Part shown: positions 1 through 9,311 of the stretch, in pieces
How the letters are laid out: each line of letters begins with the position of its first letter
Numbering within the stretch: position 1 is the stretch's first letter
Assembly: GCA_963785245.1 (NCBI GenBank)
Contig: CAWAUO010000017.1
Location: 62,001-126,000 of the forward strand
From: JAHEEL01 sp963785245
GTDB taxonomy: Bacteria; Actinomycetota; Acidimicrobiia; Spongiisociales; UBA5794
DNA length: 64,000 nt
Reading direction: 5' to 3'
Notes under the pieces: generated by a model
What the model saw: only the letters and a program-made list of their open reading frames with translations
The model's database searches: none
What the model was told of the DNA's origin: nothing
Position numbers and translations under genes: made by a program

Positions 1-16
1 TGAGTCTCTCTTTCCT

Positions 17-1108
17 CTAGGCGGACGCGCGCATTGCTGCGACGACCGCGGATCCCATGTCGATTGTCGAACTCGTGCCGCCCATGTCCTTCGTCCGGGT
101 CTCGCCCGCACTCAGGGTGACGGCGATCGCTGCCTCGATGTGGTTGGCAGCGTCGATCTCCCCGAGATTGTCCAACATCATGCGAACGGCCTCGATCGTT
201 GCGATCGGATTGACCACGCTCTGCCCGGTGTACTTCGGCGCCGAACCGTGGATCGGTTCGAACATCGACGGGTAGTCGCCCTCCGGGTTGACGTTGCCGC
301 CTGCAGCGAACCCCATGCCTCCCTGGAGCATCGCCCCGAGGTCGGTGATGATGTCCCCGAACAGGTTGGAAGCCACCACGACGTCGAAGTAGTCGGGGTT
401 CTTCACGAACCACATCGTCAACGCATCCACCAGCGCCATGTCGGTCTCGATGTCCGGGAAGTCCTTGGCCACGAAGTCGTAGGCCTCATCCCAGAACACC
501 ATCGAGTAGTTGAGGGCATTCGACTTCGTGCAGTTGGTCACCCGGCCGACCGGCGCCGTCGATCCGAGCTTCTGCCGCTTGCGTGCGGCCTCGAAGCCGT
601 AGCGGATGGTGCGCTCGCAACCCTTCCACGTGAAGATGCCGGTCTGGAGGGCGAAGGCGTCGGGCGTGCCTCGCTTGAAGAATCCGCCGTTGCCGGAGTA
701 CTCGCCCTCGGTGTTCTCGCGAATGACCAGGATGTCGACCGTCTCCGGAGTGGCCGTGGAGATGGGGGATGAGACGCCCGGGTAGAGCTTGATCGGGCGA
801 AGGTTGACGTACTGGTCGAAGCCCTTGCGGATCGCGAGCAGCATTTGGAGCGAGATGTGGTCCTCGACCTTGTTGGCGTCGCCGATGCAGCCAAGGAAGA
901 TCGAGTCGAAGGCGCTAAGCGTCTCGAGGGCGTTCTCCGGCATCATCTCGCCGGTCGCGAGATAGCGGTCGCAGGACCAGTCGAAGCTCTCGGTGGCCAC
1001 CTCGAAGCCGAAGATGTCGGCGGCAGCGTCGAGGACCTTCTCCGCCTCGTCGGAGATCTCGATCCCGACCCCGTCGCCGGGGATGAGTGCGATCCGGTAC
1101 GAGTTCAT
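17..1108 (-). CDS. Isocitrate/isopropylmalate dehydrogenase family, tartrate/D-malate dehydrogenase type
   Basis: This 363-aa cytosolic NAD-dependent beta-decarboxylating dehydrogenase has the family's usual length. Visible landmarks are GDGVG near residue 11, NLRPIKLYPGV at 102-112, ENTEGEYSG at 131-139, the catalytic Lys in NCTKSN (K194), metal-binding Asp residues at about 228, 252 and 256 (VDAL, NLFGDIITD), and EPIHGSAP. The NLRPIKLYPG segment and the EGEYSG loop resemble tartrate or D-malate dehydrogenases more than LeuB or Icd, but substrate cannot be fixed by eye. A clear GGAGGTG precedes the ATG. It follows purB on the same strand with an 85-bp gap that holds its own palindrome, so it probably has its own promoter. 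Confidence 0.9.
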   Translation of the reverse strand: MNSYRIALIPGDGVGIEISDEAEKVLDAAADIFGFEVATESFDWSCDRYLATGEMMPENALETLSAFDSIFLGCIGDANKVEDHISLQMLLAIRKGFDQYVNLRPIKLYPGVSSPISTATPETVDILVIRENTEGEYSGNGGFFKRGTPDAFALQTGIFTWKGCERTIRYGFEAARKRQKLGSTAPVGRVTNCTKSNALNYSMVFWDEAYDFVAKDFPDIETDMALVDALTMWFVKNPDYFDVVVASNLFGDIITDLGAMLQGGMGFAAGGNVNPEGDYPSMFEPIHGSAPKYTGQSVVNPIATIEAVRMMLDNLGEIDAANHIEAAIAVTLSAGETRTKDMGGTSSTIDMGSAVVAAMRASA

Positions 1109-1148
1109 CTGGCACCTCCAGGGGTTCCAACGGTGGATGTGGTCGATA

Positions 1149-1162
1149 CTATCGACCGATAG
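1149..1162. promoter_or_regulatory. Palindrome CTATCG-N2-CGATAG upstream of the dehydrogenase
   Basis: Perfect 6-bp inverted repeat with a 2-bp centre, about 41 bp upstream of the dehydrogenase ATG. On the minus strand it overlaps a TAGTAT that could be a -10 box, so it is a candidate operator. No regulator gene is adjacent. Confidence 0.35.
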
Positions 1163-1193
1163 TTTTGGGTGTCCATTCGAGGCGTGGGGCGGT

Positions 1194-2489
1194 TCAGAGG
1201 CTCAGCCCTTCGAGCAGATCGAACACGCCGCCCGTGTTGCGAAGGAAGCGTTCCATCGAGAAGCACGCGGCCAGTTCGTCGTCGGTGAGGTCGCACTCGG
1301 GGTCGGCCGCGAGGCGGTCGCGGAGGTTCCCTTCCTCGTCCCAGGCGGCCATCGCGTTGCGCTGCACGATGCGGTAGGCGTCGTCGCGGGAGTGCCCGTT
1401 CTCGGCAAGTGCGAGGAGCACTGCCTGTGAGAAGATCAGGCCGCGCGTCGCTTCGATGTTCTCTGCCATCCGGTCGGTGTTGACGACGAGACCGTCGATG
1501 AGGCGCGTGGTCCTGACGAGGGCGTAGTCGAGCAGGCCGGTTGCATCCGGGAAGGTGACCCGCTCGGCAGAGGAGTGGCTGATATCCCGCTCATGCCAGA
1601 GGGCCACGTTCTCCATGCCGACCGAGGCGTAGCCCCGCAGCAAGCGGGAGATGCCGGTGATGTTCTCCGAGGCGATCGGATTCCGCTTGTGTGGCATCGC
1701 GGACGAACCCTTCTGACCGGACCCGAACGACTCCCGGGCCTCTCCGACCTCGCTGCGCTGCAGGTGCCGGATCTCGGTGGCGAAGCGTTCGAGTGACGAT
1801 CCGGTGAGGGCAATTGCGTTCAGGAACTCCGCATGGCGGTCCCGGTGGGTGATCTGCGACGACGCCGTCTCAACGCCGAGGCCAAGCTTGGTACAGACGT
1901 ACGCTTCAACGGCTGGGGGCGTGTGGGCGTAGGTTCCGACGGCGCCCGAGATCTTGCCGACCGCCACGCTGTCGCGAGCATTCGCCAACCTTCGGTAGTC
2001 CCGTTCTATCTCGAACGCCCAACTCGCAAGCTTGAGACCGAACGACGTCGGCTCGGCCCAGATGCCGTGCGTGCGCCCGATGATCGGCGTGTCCCGATAC
2101 TCGAACGCCTTCGCCTTGATGACGGTGAAGAGCGCTACCACCCGCGTCAGCAACAGGTCGCCTGCGTCCCGGAGGAACACGCCGTTGGCGGTGTCGACCA
2201 CATCGGACGAGGTGAGCCCGAAGTGAACCCACTCGCCGCCGACCTCAACCGACTGGGCCAGAAGATCAACGAACGCCGCCAGATCGTGGTTGGTGACCCG
2301 TTCCAACTCCTTCCACGCGTCCGGATCTACCTCGGGAGCGTCGCGTACGGCCTCGGCCGCCTCGGCGGTCGCAACTCCGAGTTCGGCCCATGCCTCGACG
2401 ACAAGCGTCTCGACCTGCTTCCAGACCGCGAGTTTGTTCGCCTCGCTCCAGATCGCCGACATCTCGGGCAGGGCGTAGCGCTCGATCAT
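1194..2489 (-). CDS. purB: Adenylosuccinate lyase
   Basis: The 431-aa protein has the normal length of short bacterial PurB. It acts twice in purine synthesis, cleaving SAICAR to AICAR and adenylosuccinate to AMP. The fumarase/aspartase superfamily signature GSSAMPHKRNPI is at residues 261-272, the catalytic-base loop TSSDVVDTA at about 93-101, and RTHG at 139-142. The gene lies 55 bp downstream of purA on the same strand, so the two enzymes of the IMP-to-AMP branch are probably co-transcribed. The start is the ATG at 2489. Confidence 0.97.
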   Translation of the reverse strand: MIERYALPEMSAIWSEANKLAVWKQVETLVVEAWAELGVATAEAAEAVRDAPEVDPDAWKELERVTNHDLAAFVDLLAQSVEVGGEWVHFGLTSSDVVDTANGVFLRDAGDLLLTRVVALFTVIKAKAFEYRDTPIIGRTHGIWAEPTSFGLKLASWAFEIERDYRRLANARDSVAVGKISGAVGTYAHTPPAVEAYVCTKLGLGVETASSQITHRDRHAEFLNAIALTGSSLERFATEIRHLQRSEVGEARESFGSGQKGSSAMPHKRNPIASENITGISRLLRGYASVGMENVALWHERDISHSSAERVTFPDATGLLDYALVRTTRLIDGLVVNTDRMAENIEATRGLIFSQAVLLALAENGHSRDDAYRIVQRNAMAAWDEEGNLRDRLAADPECDLTDDELAACFSMERFLRNTGGVFDLLEGLSL

Positions 2490-2544
2490 CGGGCATCGTC
2501 CAGGATCAGAGGCTCACAGCCCTCACAGCGGTGGGTCGCCGGGG

Positions 2545-3816
2545 TCATCGCATCAAGGTGGCTTCACGGCCGGGGCCGACACCGACGGACGAGACACGCA
2601 CGCCGCTCAGTTCCTCAACCCGCTCCACATAACGCTTCGCGGCGGCCGGCAGATCGTCGTACGACGTGACCCTCGTGATGTCGGTGTTCCACGGCTCGAG
2701 CTCTTCGTAGATCGGCGTGCAGTGATAGAGCACCGTCTGTTGGCGGGGGAATTCGTCGTAGTGCACGCCGTCATGCTCGTAGGCGACGGCGATCCTGATC
2801 GGATCGAAGTGCGACAGGATGTCGAGCTTGGTGAGCGCGATCTCGGTGAGGCCGTTGACCCTGGCAGAGTACCGGAGGGCGACGGCATCGAGCCAGCCAC
2901 AGCGACGACGCCGTCCCGTGACCACCCCGTACTCGCCACCGATGTCGATCATCCGGTCGCCGGTCTCGTCGAGCAACTCGGTCGGGAACGGCCCGGTGCC
3001 GACCCGCGAGATATAGGCCTTCGCCACACCGATCACGTTGTCGATGTCGCGCGGTCCCACACCGGACCCGGTCACGGCGCCGCCGGCGGTCGGGTTCGAT
3101 GAGGTCACGAACGGATAGGTGCCGTGGTCGATATCGAGGAGCGTTCCTTGCGCCCCTTCGAAGAGAACGTTCTTGCCACCGTGGATCGCTTCCCACACGA
3201 GCAGCGACGTGTCGGCGATGTGGCCCTCGATCCGCTTCGCGTAGCCGAGGTACTCCTCGTAGATCTCGTCGAGATCCATTGGCAGTTGGTTGTACACCTT
3301 CTGGAACTGCCTGTTCTTGTCCTTCAGCACCACTTCGAGCTTCTTGCGGAAGATCTTGGGGTCGAAGAGGTCCTGCATGCGGATGCCGAAGCGGGAGAAC
3401 TTGTCCATGTACGCCGGCCCAATGCCGCGCTTCGTGGTGCCGATCAGTTCCTCGCCGAGGTAGCGCTCGAGCACCGCGTCCATCTTGCGGTGATACGGCA
3501 TGATCACGTGGGCGTTGCCGGAGACCCGGACACGCGATGGGTCGATGCCCCGTTCGGTGAGTTCATCCATCTCTCGAAGGAGCACGGCCGGGTCGACGAC
3601 GGTGCCGTTGCCGATGACCGGCGTGACCTGTGGATACAGGACCCCGGACGGAATCAGGCTCAGCGCGAATCGCTCGCCCTCGACAACGATCGTGTGTCCC
3701 GCGTTGTTGCCACCCTGGTACCGGACGACGACATCAGCGTCACGGGAGTACCGATCGGTGATCTTGCCCTTCCCTTCATCGCCCCACTGGGAGCCAAGGA
3801 TCACCGTCGCTGTCAT
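2545..3816 (-). CDS. purA: Adenylosuccinate synthetase
   Basis: The 423-aa enzyme makes adenylosuccinate from IMP, aspartate and GTP, the first committed step to AMP. The N-terminal GSQWGDEGKGK signature is at residues 7-17, and GKTTKRGIGP-type (here IGTTKRGIGPAY), EGAQGTLLDIDHGTYPFVTSSN and VTGRRRRCGWLD blocks follow. The open frame continues upstream to 4083, but the ATG at 3816 is chosen because GGAGGAGACC precedes it and the protein then begins exactly where the family begins. It is the first gene of the purA-purB unit, divergent from the YjbQ gene. Confidence 0.97.
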   Translation of the reverse strand: MTATVILGSQWGDEGKGKITDRYSRDADVVVRYQGGNNAGHTIVVEGERFALSLIPSGVLYPQVTPVIGNGTVVDPAVLLREMDELTERGIDPSRVRVSGNAHVIMPYHRKMDAVLERYLGEELIGTTKRGIGPAYMDKFSRFGIRMQDLFDPKIFRKKLEVVLKDKNRQFQKVYNQLPMDLDEIYEEYLGYAKRIEGHIADTSLLVWEAIHGGKNVLFEGAQGTLLDIDHGTYPFVTSSNPTAGGAVTGSGVGPRDIDNVIGVAKAYISRVGTGPFPTELLDETGDRMIDIGGEYGVVTGRRRRCGWLDAVALRYSARVNGLTEIALTKLDILSHFDPIRIAVAYEHDGVHYDEFPRQQTVLYHCTPIYEELEPWNTDITRVTSYDDLPAAAKRYVERVEELSGVRVSSVGVGPGREATLMR

Positions 3817-3901
3817 GTGGTCTCCTCCACTGGTGAAAGTCGATTGTACCGGACCCACAGAACCGTCCCGTGGCCCAAGCCCAAATGGTGTCGCAGGAGT
3901 T

Positions 3902-3929
3902 TTGACACCCCGGTAACCTTGTGTATTCA
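3902..3929 (+). promoter_or_regulatory. Sigma70-type promoter for the YjbQ gene
   Basis: A perfect -35 TTGACA (3902-3907) is followed after 16 bp by TATTCA (3924-3929). Transcription would start near 3936. This rules out the upstream GTG at 3921 as the translation start and supports the ATG at 3963. Confidence 0.6.
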
Positions 3930-3962
3930 TTAGGGTCTCGCCGACGATCCACAAGGAAGCCC

Positions 3963-4487
3963 ATGGACGAACGTATTGCGATTCGCAAAGCCACAGTCGA
4001 CCCGGTCGGTACACCGGTCGTCCTCGCATCTTCCGAATCGCCGGCAATCCGGACCGAAGCGATGCACTTTCACACCAGCGCATCCGAGGAGTTCTGGGAT
4101 TTCACCGACATCGTGCGCGACGTGGTGAAGCGGTCGATGGTCAGCCACGGCCAGATCACGGTCTACACCCCGCACACCACCACGTCGGTCGTCATCAATG
4201 AGTCCGAGACCGGCTTCCTCAACGACTTCCGGAAAGCGATCGACCGTGCGGTCCCCTTCGATGCCTACTACGAGCACGACGATCACGACGTACGCACTGA
4301 GAACATGCAGGAAGACGAGTTCATCAACGGACACGCTCACGTCCGGCAGCTGCTCGTTGGCCAACCATCGGTCACGATCCCGATCGTCGACGGCGAGGTG
4401 CTTCTCGGCCAATGGCAGCGCGTCCTGTACGCCGAGTTCGACCAGCCGAGAGAGCGCCGCATCTTCTTCCATGCGCAAGGAATCTGA
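3963..4487 (+). CDS. YjbQ / UPF0047 family (secondary thiamine-phosphate synthase type)
   Basis: A 174-aa small cytosolic protein. The family hallmarks are all present: TPHTTTSVVINE at residues 69-80 (H71, E80), NGHAHVRQLLVG at 122-133, and the C-terminal VDGEVLLGQWQRV block followed by EFD and R-R. Proteins of this family are annotated as secondary thiamine-phosphate synthases because E. coli YjbQ can replace ThiE weakly; the true physiological role is unsettled. The start was chosen by AAGGAAG seven bases upstream and by the mapped promoter. The N-terminal about 33 residues are longer than in many homologues, and an ATG at 4062 is an alternative. Confidence 0.88.
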   Translation: MDERIAIRKATVDPVGTPVVLASSESPAIRTEAMHFHTSASEEFWDFTDIVRDVVKRSMVSHGQITVYTPHTTTSVVINESETGFLNDFRKAIDRAVPFDAYYEHDDHDVRTENMQEDEFINGHAHVRQLLVGQPSVTIPIVDGEVLLGQWQRVLYAEFDQPRERRIFFHAQGI

Positions 4488-4512
4488 CCCGGCAGCGCCG
4501 AATCAGAATCCA

Positions 4513-5281
4513 ATGCCGGTAGCTTCCTCTCACGGACGCCCATCCCTCGGTGATCCCATCATCATCGCCACCGATGTGAAGAAATCGTTCGGTGACTTCG
4601 TCGCCCTCGACGGCATCACCACGTCGGTTCGCGAACGCGAAGTGGTCGTCATCATCGGACCTTCCGGATCCGGGAAATCGACGTTCATTCGCTGCATCAA
4701 CCGTCTCGAAGCCCAGGACGAAGGCTCGATCGTCGTGGACGGCATCGAACTGACGAACGACGTCAAGAACGTCGAGAAGATCAGATCCGAAGTCGGCATG
4801 GTGTTCCAGCAGTCGAGCCTCTTCCCCGAGCACACCGTTCTCGAGAACGTCACCCTCGCACCGGTCCAGGTTCGCGGGTTGTCGAAGGACGAAGCGGACA
4901 GGATCGGGATGGGGTTGCTCGAACGGGTCGGGATCCCCGAGCAGGCGGGCAAGTACCCGGACCAACTCTCCGGAGGTCAGCAGCAGCGTGTGGCGATCGC
5001 CCGTTCACTGGCGATGGAGCCGAAGATCATGCTCTTCGACGAGCCGACGTCGGCCCTGGACCCGGAGATGATCAGTGAGGTCCTTGAGGCGATGCGCGAA
5101 CTTGCCCGGTCCGGCATGACGATGATCGTCGTCTCCCACGAGATGGGCTTCGCCCGAGAGGTCGCCGACCGGATCCTCTTCTTCGACGAAGGAACCATCC
5201 TCGAAGAAGGCACCCCCAGCGCAGATCTTCGAGAATCCCCAGAACGACCGCACGAAGACCTTCCTGGGCCAGGTGCTCTGA
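4513..5281 (+). CDS. glnQ: Polar amino-acid ABC transporter ATPase, GlnQ type, frameshifted near the 3' end
   Basis: The ATPase subunit of an amino-acid importer. It shows Walker A GPSGSGKST at residues 49-57, VFQQSSLFP (Q-loop), signature LSGGQQQRVA at 152-161, Walker B IMLFDEPTSALDP and H-loop VVSHEMGFARE. The last about 20 codons are out of frame: after EEGTP (C run at 5213-5217) the expected ending resumes one base over as IFENPQNDRTKTFLGQVL with TGA at 5279-5281. Removing one C from the five-C run restores the family C-terminus. Unshifted, the frame would read on to 5457 into the next gene. No permease or binding protein is adjacent, so this ATPase is an orphan here. An earlier ATG at 4471 is possible; neither has a convincing ribosome site. 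Confidence 0.85.
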
Positions 5282-5353
5282 TCGAGTCGCCGGTCGTCGG
5301 ATTCTTCTTTCCCAGTAGCGGTTTGTGTCACATCCGGGAGATAGGTTGCGGGT

Positions 5354-6495
5354 ATGGGACATCACGATCTCACCACCGCAACGATCGAGGAACAGTTGCT
5401 CGACCACGAGGCGATCATCGCCCGTTCCCGAGCCGCACAGATGTCTCTGCTGCGTGAGCTCGACCGCCGCCAGGTTGCGTTGCGTGACGGGCATCGGTCG
5501 TTGAAGGAGTGGGCGGCGGGCAGGATGGACCTCGCCCCCGAGACGGCTGGCACCCTCGTCACCACCGCGTGGCGTTTGCAGGATCTGCCTGACGTCGATG
5601 AAGCCGTCACGAACGGCGAGATCGGGTTTGATCGGGCCGTAGCCGTCTGTCGGTTCGCGGGTCGTGACGACTCGGTGGACATTCTTGTTGAGACGGCGGG
5701 GTTTGATGTTGCGGGGATCCGGATCCGTGCCGCCCGCAGGCGGCGTATGGCACCGATCGATGAAGAGATCGCGTTCGAACAGCGTTACGTATCGGTCCAG
5801 GCGAACCTCGACGAATCCTCCTGGACCCTGTCGGGCCGCCTCCCCGGCTACGCCGGACGCGTCGTCGTCGCCGCCCTCGAAGCCAGAGCCGACACGTTTC
5901 CCGTACGGACCCGCAGCGAATCCGTCGCGGACCACGAAGAACGCAGACGCGCTGTGGGCGATCAGCCAGGATTCGATCAGAGGTGACCGACGGCGCCACG
6001 GTTGAGAGTCATGGCCCGACCGTGTCGGTGTTTGTCGACGCATCCGAAGCCGCAGCCACGAACGGTGAGGCCGGGTGTCACGGTTGAGGCGGGGCCGCAG
6101 GTCGGACCGAACACGCTCGCAGCGATCCTGTGTGACGGGATTGTGGAAGTCACGGCCCGTACCCCGGACGGGACACCGCTCGCCGTCGGGAGACGCCGGT
6201 CACGGGTGATCCCGCCCCGACTCAGACGGTTCATTCGTGCATCGTGACGGCGGGGTCTGCACCATCTCAGGCTGCGTCTCGCCGGTATCGCCTCCAAGTG
6301 CATCACATCACGCCCTGGTCCCACGGCGGACGGACTGATCCCGGGAATCTGTCGACGGTGTGTTGGTTCCACCACCACGTCGCGATCCACGGCCACGGCT
6401 TCACCATCGACCCCACCACACCACCCCAGAGGCGACGCCTCATCCGACCCCGAAGCCACGCACCACCCCGCCGCACCACCTGGCGAGTCGCGTAG
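5354..6495 (+). pseudogene. DUF222 / 13E12-repeat HNH endonuclease, broken by five frame changes
   Basis: The first 200 residues read as a DUF222 domain (from MGHHDLTTATIEEQ), and the last about 80 as an HNH endonuclease domain ending in YRLQVHHITPWSHGG...NLSTVCWFHHH. Between them the coding frame moves five times: near 5945, 5987, 6075, 6237 and 6280. Every change is equivalent to one extra base. Rejoined, the pieces give a continuous DUF222-HNH protein of normal architecture (DDGATVE, AGVTVEAGPQVGP, VHRDGGVCTISGC). These genes are multicopy and non-essential in actinobacteria, so true decay is plausible. However, the immediate neighbours also carry single-base breaks, so sequence error is an alternative. 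The fragments should not be annotated as separate genes. Confidence 0.82.
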
Positions 6496-6507
6496 ACCGT
6501 GTCTTCG

Positions 6508-6530
6508 CCTCTCCCACGCAGTGGGAGAGG
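6508..6530. repeat. Short dispersed hairpin, copy 1
   Basis: Perfect 10-bp arms CCTCTCCCAC and GTGGGAGAGG around GCA. The same hairpin with a different loop recurs at 19781-19803 and, with one arm mismatch, at 38075-38097. It lies just after the DUF222 remnant and before serC, and resembles REP-type intergenic palindromes. Confidence 0.7.
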
Positions 6531-6625
6531 GCTCTGGGATCCAACACTCGACGATGAGTCCACGTCAAATCTCCGATTGGCGACCGGCGACTGGCGACTT
6601 CGCCGCACGGTATCGTCTGCGGTCA

Positions 6626-7725
6626 ATGTCAGAGCAAACATCCACGCGAGCTGTCAACTTCAGTGCCGGGCCGAGTGTTCTGCCTCTCCCGGTGCTCGAG
6701 GAGATCCGGGACGAGATCGTTGACTATCGGTCGGCGGGTATGTCGATGATCGAGATGAGCCACCGATCGGCGCCGTACGAGGCGGTGCATCAGGGGGCGG
6801 CCGGCCTGATCCGGCGCCTTCTCTCGGTGCCGGACGAGTTCGACATCGTGTTCATCCAGGGCGGGGCGACGATGCAGTTCGGAATGCTCCCGATGAACCT
6901 GCTCACCGACGGCTCCCGCGGTGCCTACGTCGACACCGGGGCGTGGGCACTGAAGGCGATCCAGGACGGGTCCCACCATGGAGACACCTACGTCGCCTGG
7001 AGCGGGCAGGACACCGGCTACACCCGGATTCCGACAGCCTCAGAGATCGAACTCCGGGGGACAACACGCGCTACCTCCACATCACGAGCAATGAGACGAT
7101 CGGCGGGATCCAGTACCAGGACTGGCCGGACGTGCCGGTGCCGCTGGTCGCCGACATGTCGTCGGACTTGATGAGCCGCCCCATCGCGTGGGAGCGATTC
7201 GACGTCGTGTACGGAGGGGTCCAGAAGAATCTCGCCCCTGCCGGTCTGGCGCTCGTGATGATCCGGCGGAGCGCCCTTGAGCACGCCAACCGGGACCTGG
7301 CCTCGTACTTTCGCTACGACATACATGCAGCCAAGGGCTCGATGTACAACACGCCTCCCGTGTTCCCGATCTACGTGATGGAGAAGGTGCTGCGGTGGGT
7401 GGAGGAGCGCGGCGGCCTGCCTGCGATGCAGGCGGCGGCCGATGAGCGGGCGTCGCTCCTCTACGCGGCGATCGATGACAGCAGCGGGTTCTACGTCAAC
7501 CCGGTCGAACCAGACAGCCGGTCGAAGATGAACGTCGTCTTCCGACTGGCCGACGAGCGTCTCGAAGCGCCATTCGTCACGACGGCCGCAGAACGGGGCA
7601 TGGTCGGGCTCAAGGGCCACCGCAGCGTCGGCGGCTGCCGGGCGTCGCTCTACAACGCGATGCCGCTCGCCGGTGTCGAGGCGCTACGCGAACTGATGGT
7701 CGATTTCGCGAGGACCGCGTCCTAG
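6626..7725 (+). CDS. serC: Phosphoserine aminotransferase, with one frame break
   Basis: SerC converts 3-phosphohydroxypyruvate and glutamate to phosphoserine (PLP enzyme). The first part begins MSEQTSTRAVNFSAGPS and runs in frame to PTASEIEL; the second resumes as DNTRYLHITSNETIGG and continues to the TAG at 7723-7725. VVYGGVQKNLAPAG carries the PLP lysine. The break is at the five-G run 7056-7060: one additional G restores a single protein of about 365 aa. SerC is needed for serine and vitamin B6 synthesis, and serA and serB are intact next door, so a missing base in the sequence is more likely than a dead gene. The stop overlaps the convergent serA stop in a shared CTAG. Confidence 0.88.
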
Positions 7726-9311
7726 AACTCGACCTTGGTGATGCGCTCGATCGGCGCGGTCCCGGCCAGCGAGCGCAAGGCGCTCTCCGGAACATCCGAG
7801 TCGACGCTGATGAACGACAGCGCACGGCCTCCCGGCGCGGACCGGCCGGTCTTCCACGTGGCGATGTTGATGCCGAGCTCTCCGAGAGCGGTCCCCACCG
7901 TGCCGATGAAGCCCGGCTCGTCGTGGCTGACCGTGACCAGAATCGTCCCCTCGGGGACGACATCGACCCGGTAGCCGTCGACCTCGACGATCCGCGGCTC
8001 GTCGTGGCTGAACAGTGTCGCCGCAACGGTGCGATGGCCCCCGGACCACTCGACACGGCACGAGATGACGTTCGGGTAGTCCATCGTCTGCAGCCCGGAC
8101 ACCTGGGAGACGGCGATGCCGCGTTCCTTGGCGACGTGCTGGGCGTTCACGTAGTTGACCGGTTCCGTGACAAACGGCTCCAGCATGCCCTTGAGAATCG
8201 CAACCGAGATCGGCGTGATGTGCTCGTCGAGGTCGTCGCCCTCGATCGCCACCTCGACTTTCGTGATCGCGCCCTCCGCGAGTTGGGTCTGCAGGCTGCC
8301 GACCCGTTCGGCCATGGCGAGATACGACCGCAACTCTTCGAAGATCCGCCCGTCGACGATCGGCATGTTGACGGCGTTGCGGAAGTCGGTCCCTTCGAGA
8401 GCGTCAATGACCTGTCCCACGATCTGGATGCCTACTTCGCGCTGTGCCTCGGAGGTGCTGGCGGCCAGATGCGGGGTCACCACCACGTTGTCCATGTGGA
8501 GCAGCGGGTTGGAGGGCTCGGGGGGCTCGTCCACGAGTACGTCGAGTGCCGCTCCGGCGACGCGGCCATCTTCCAGCGCCTCGACCAGTGCCTCCTCGTC
8601 GATGAGGCCCCCGCGAGCCGCGTTGATGATGCGGACGCCCGGTTTCGTTGCAGCGAGGGCTTCGCTACCGATGAGGCCCTGGGTGTCCGGCGTGAGCGCA
8701 GCGTGCAGGGTGATGAAGTCGGAGCGCTCGAACAGTTCGTCGAGCGTGACCTGGGCCACCTTCAACAGTTCGGCTCGCTCGCCGCTGAGGTAGGGGTCAT
8801 AGCAGACCACGTCCATCCCGAACGCTCGACAGCGACGCGCAACCCGCTGTCCGACCCTCCCAAGGCCCACGATCCCCATGGTCTTCGACCGCAGTTCGAT
8901 TCCCTTGAAGCGCTTCCGTTCCCATTCGCCGCGCCGCAGGCTCGCCGCCGCCTGCGGGACGTTCCGACACAACGCCAGCAGCAGCGCCATCGTGTGCTCC
9001 GCTGTCGCGACCGTGTTCGCCCCGGGCGTGTTCATGACGACGATGCCGCGCTCGCTCGCGGCCTGGATGTCGACGTTGTCGACGCCGGCCCCGGCGCGAC
9101 CGATCACCCGAAGGCGTTTCCCCGACTCGATCACACGGTCCGTCACCTGCACGCTGCTGCGGACGATGAGGCCGTCGTAGTCGACGATCAACGCCTCGAG
9201 CGCATCCTGGCTGAGTCCCTTGTGGACGTCGAAGTCAAAGCCAGGATGGGCGTTGAGGAGATCGACGGCATCCGCGGAGAGGTCGTCGGTAGCGAGAACT
9301 CGGTAGGTCAT
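7722..9311 (-). CDS. serA: D-3-phosphoglycerate dehydrogenase, long type with ACT domain
   Basis: First enzyme of serine synthesis, NAD-dependent. The 529-aa length and layout (catalytic and Rossmann domains, then an intervening allosteric substrate-binding domain, then a C-terminal ACT domain) match the mycobacterial/Bacillus long type. Visible motifs are IGRAGAGVDNVD, the NAD-binding GLGRVGQRVA, NAARGGLIDEEAL and the catalytic-His segment VTPHLAASTSEAQ. The ACT domain (TILVTVSHDEPGFIGTVGTAL) suggests serine feedback inhibition. Its ATG overlaps the serB stop by 4 bp, so it is translationally coupled downstream of serB. Confidence 0.97.
   Translation of the reverse strand: MTYRVLATDDLSADAVDLLNAHPGFDFDVHKGLSQDALEALIVDYDGLIVRSSVQVTDRVIESGKRLRVIGRAGAGVDNVDIQAASERGIVVMNTPGANTVATAEHTMALLLALCRNVPQAAASLRRGEWERKRFKGIELRSKTMGIVGLGRVGQRVARRCRAFGMDVVCYDPYLSGERAELLKVAQVTLDELFERSDFITLHAALTPDTQGLIGSEALAATKPGVRIINAARGGLIDEEALVEALEDGRVAGAALDVLVDEPPEPSNPLLHMDNVVVTPHLAASTSEAQREVGIQIVGQVIDALEGTDFRNAVNMPIVDGRIFEELRSYLAMAERVGSLQTQLAEGAITKVEVAIEGDDLDEHITPISVAILKGMLEPFVTEPVNYVNAQHVAKERGIAVSQVSGLQTMDYPNVISCRVEWSGGHRTVAATLFSHDEPRIVEVDGYRVDVVPEGTILVTVSHDEPGFIGTVGTALGELGINIATWKTGRSAPGGRALSFISVDSDVPESALRSLAGTAPIERITKVEF

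Noticed and set aside
5354..6495. Three separate small genes (DUF222, unknown, HNH)
   Set aside because: The pieces join into one DUF222-HNH protein when five frame changes are allowed, so they are fragments of one gene.
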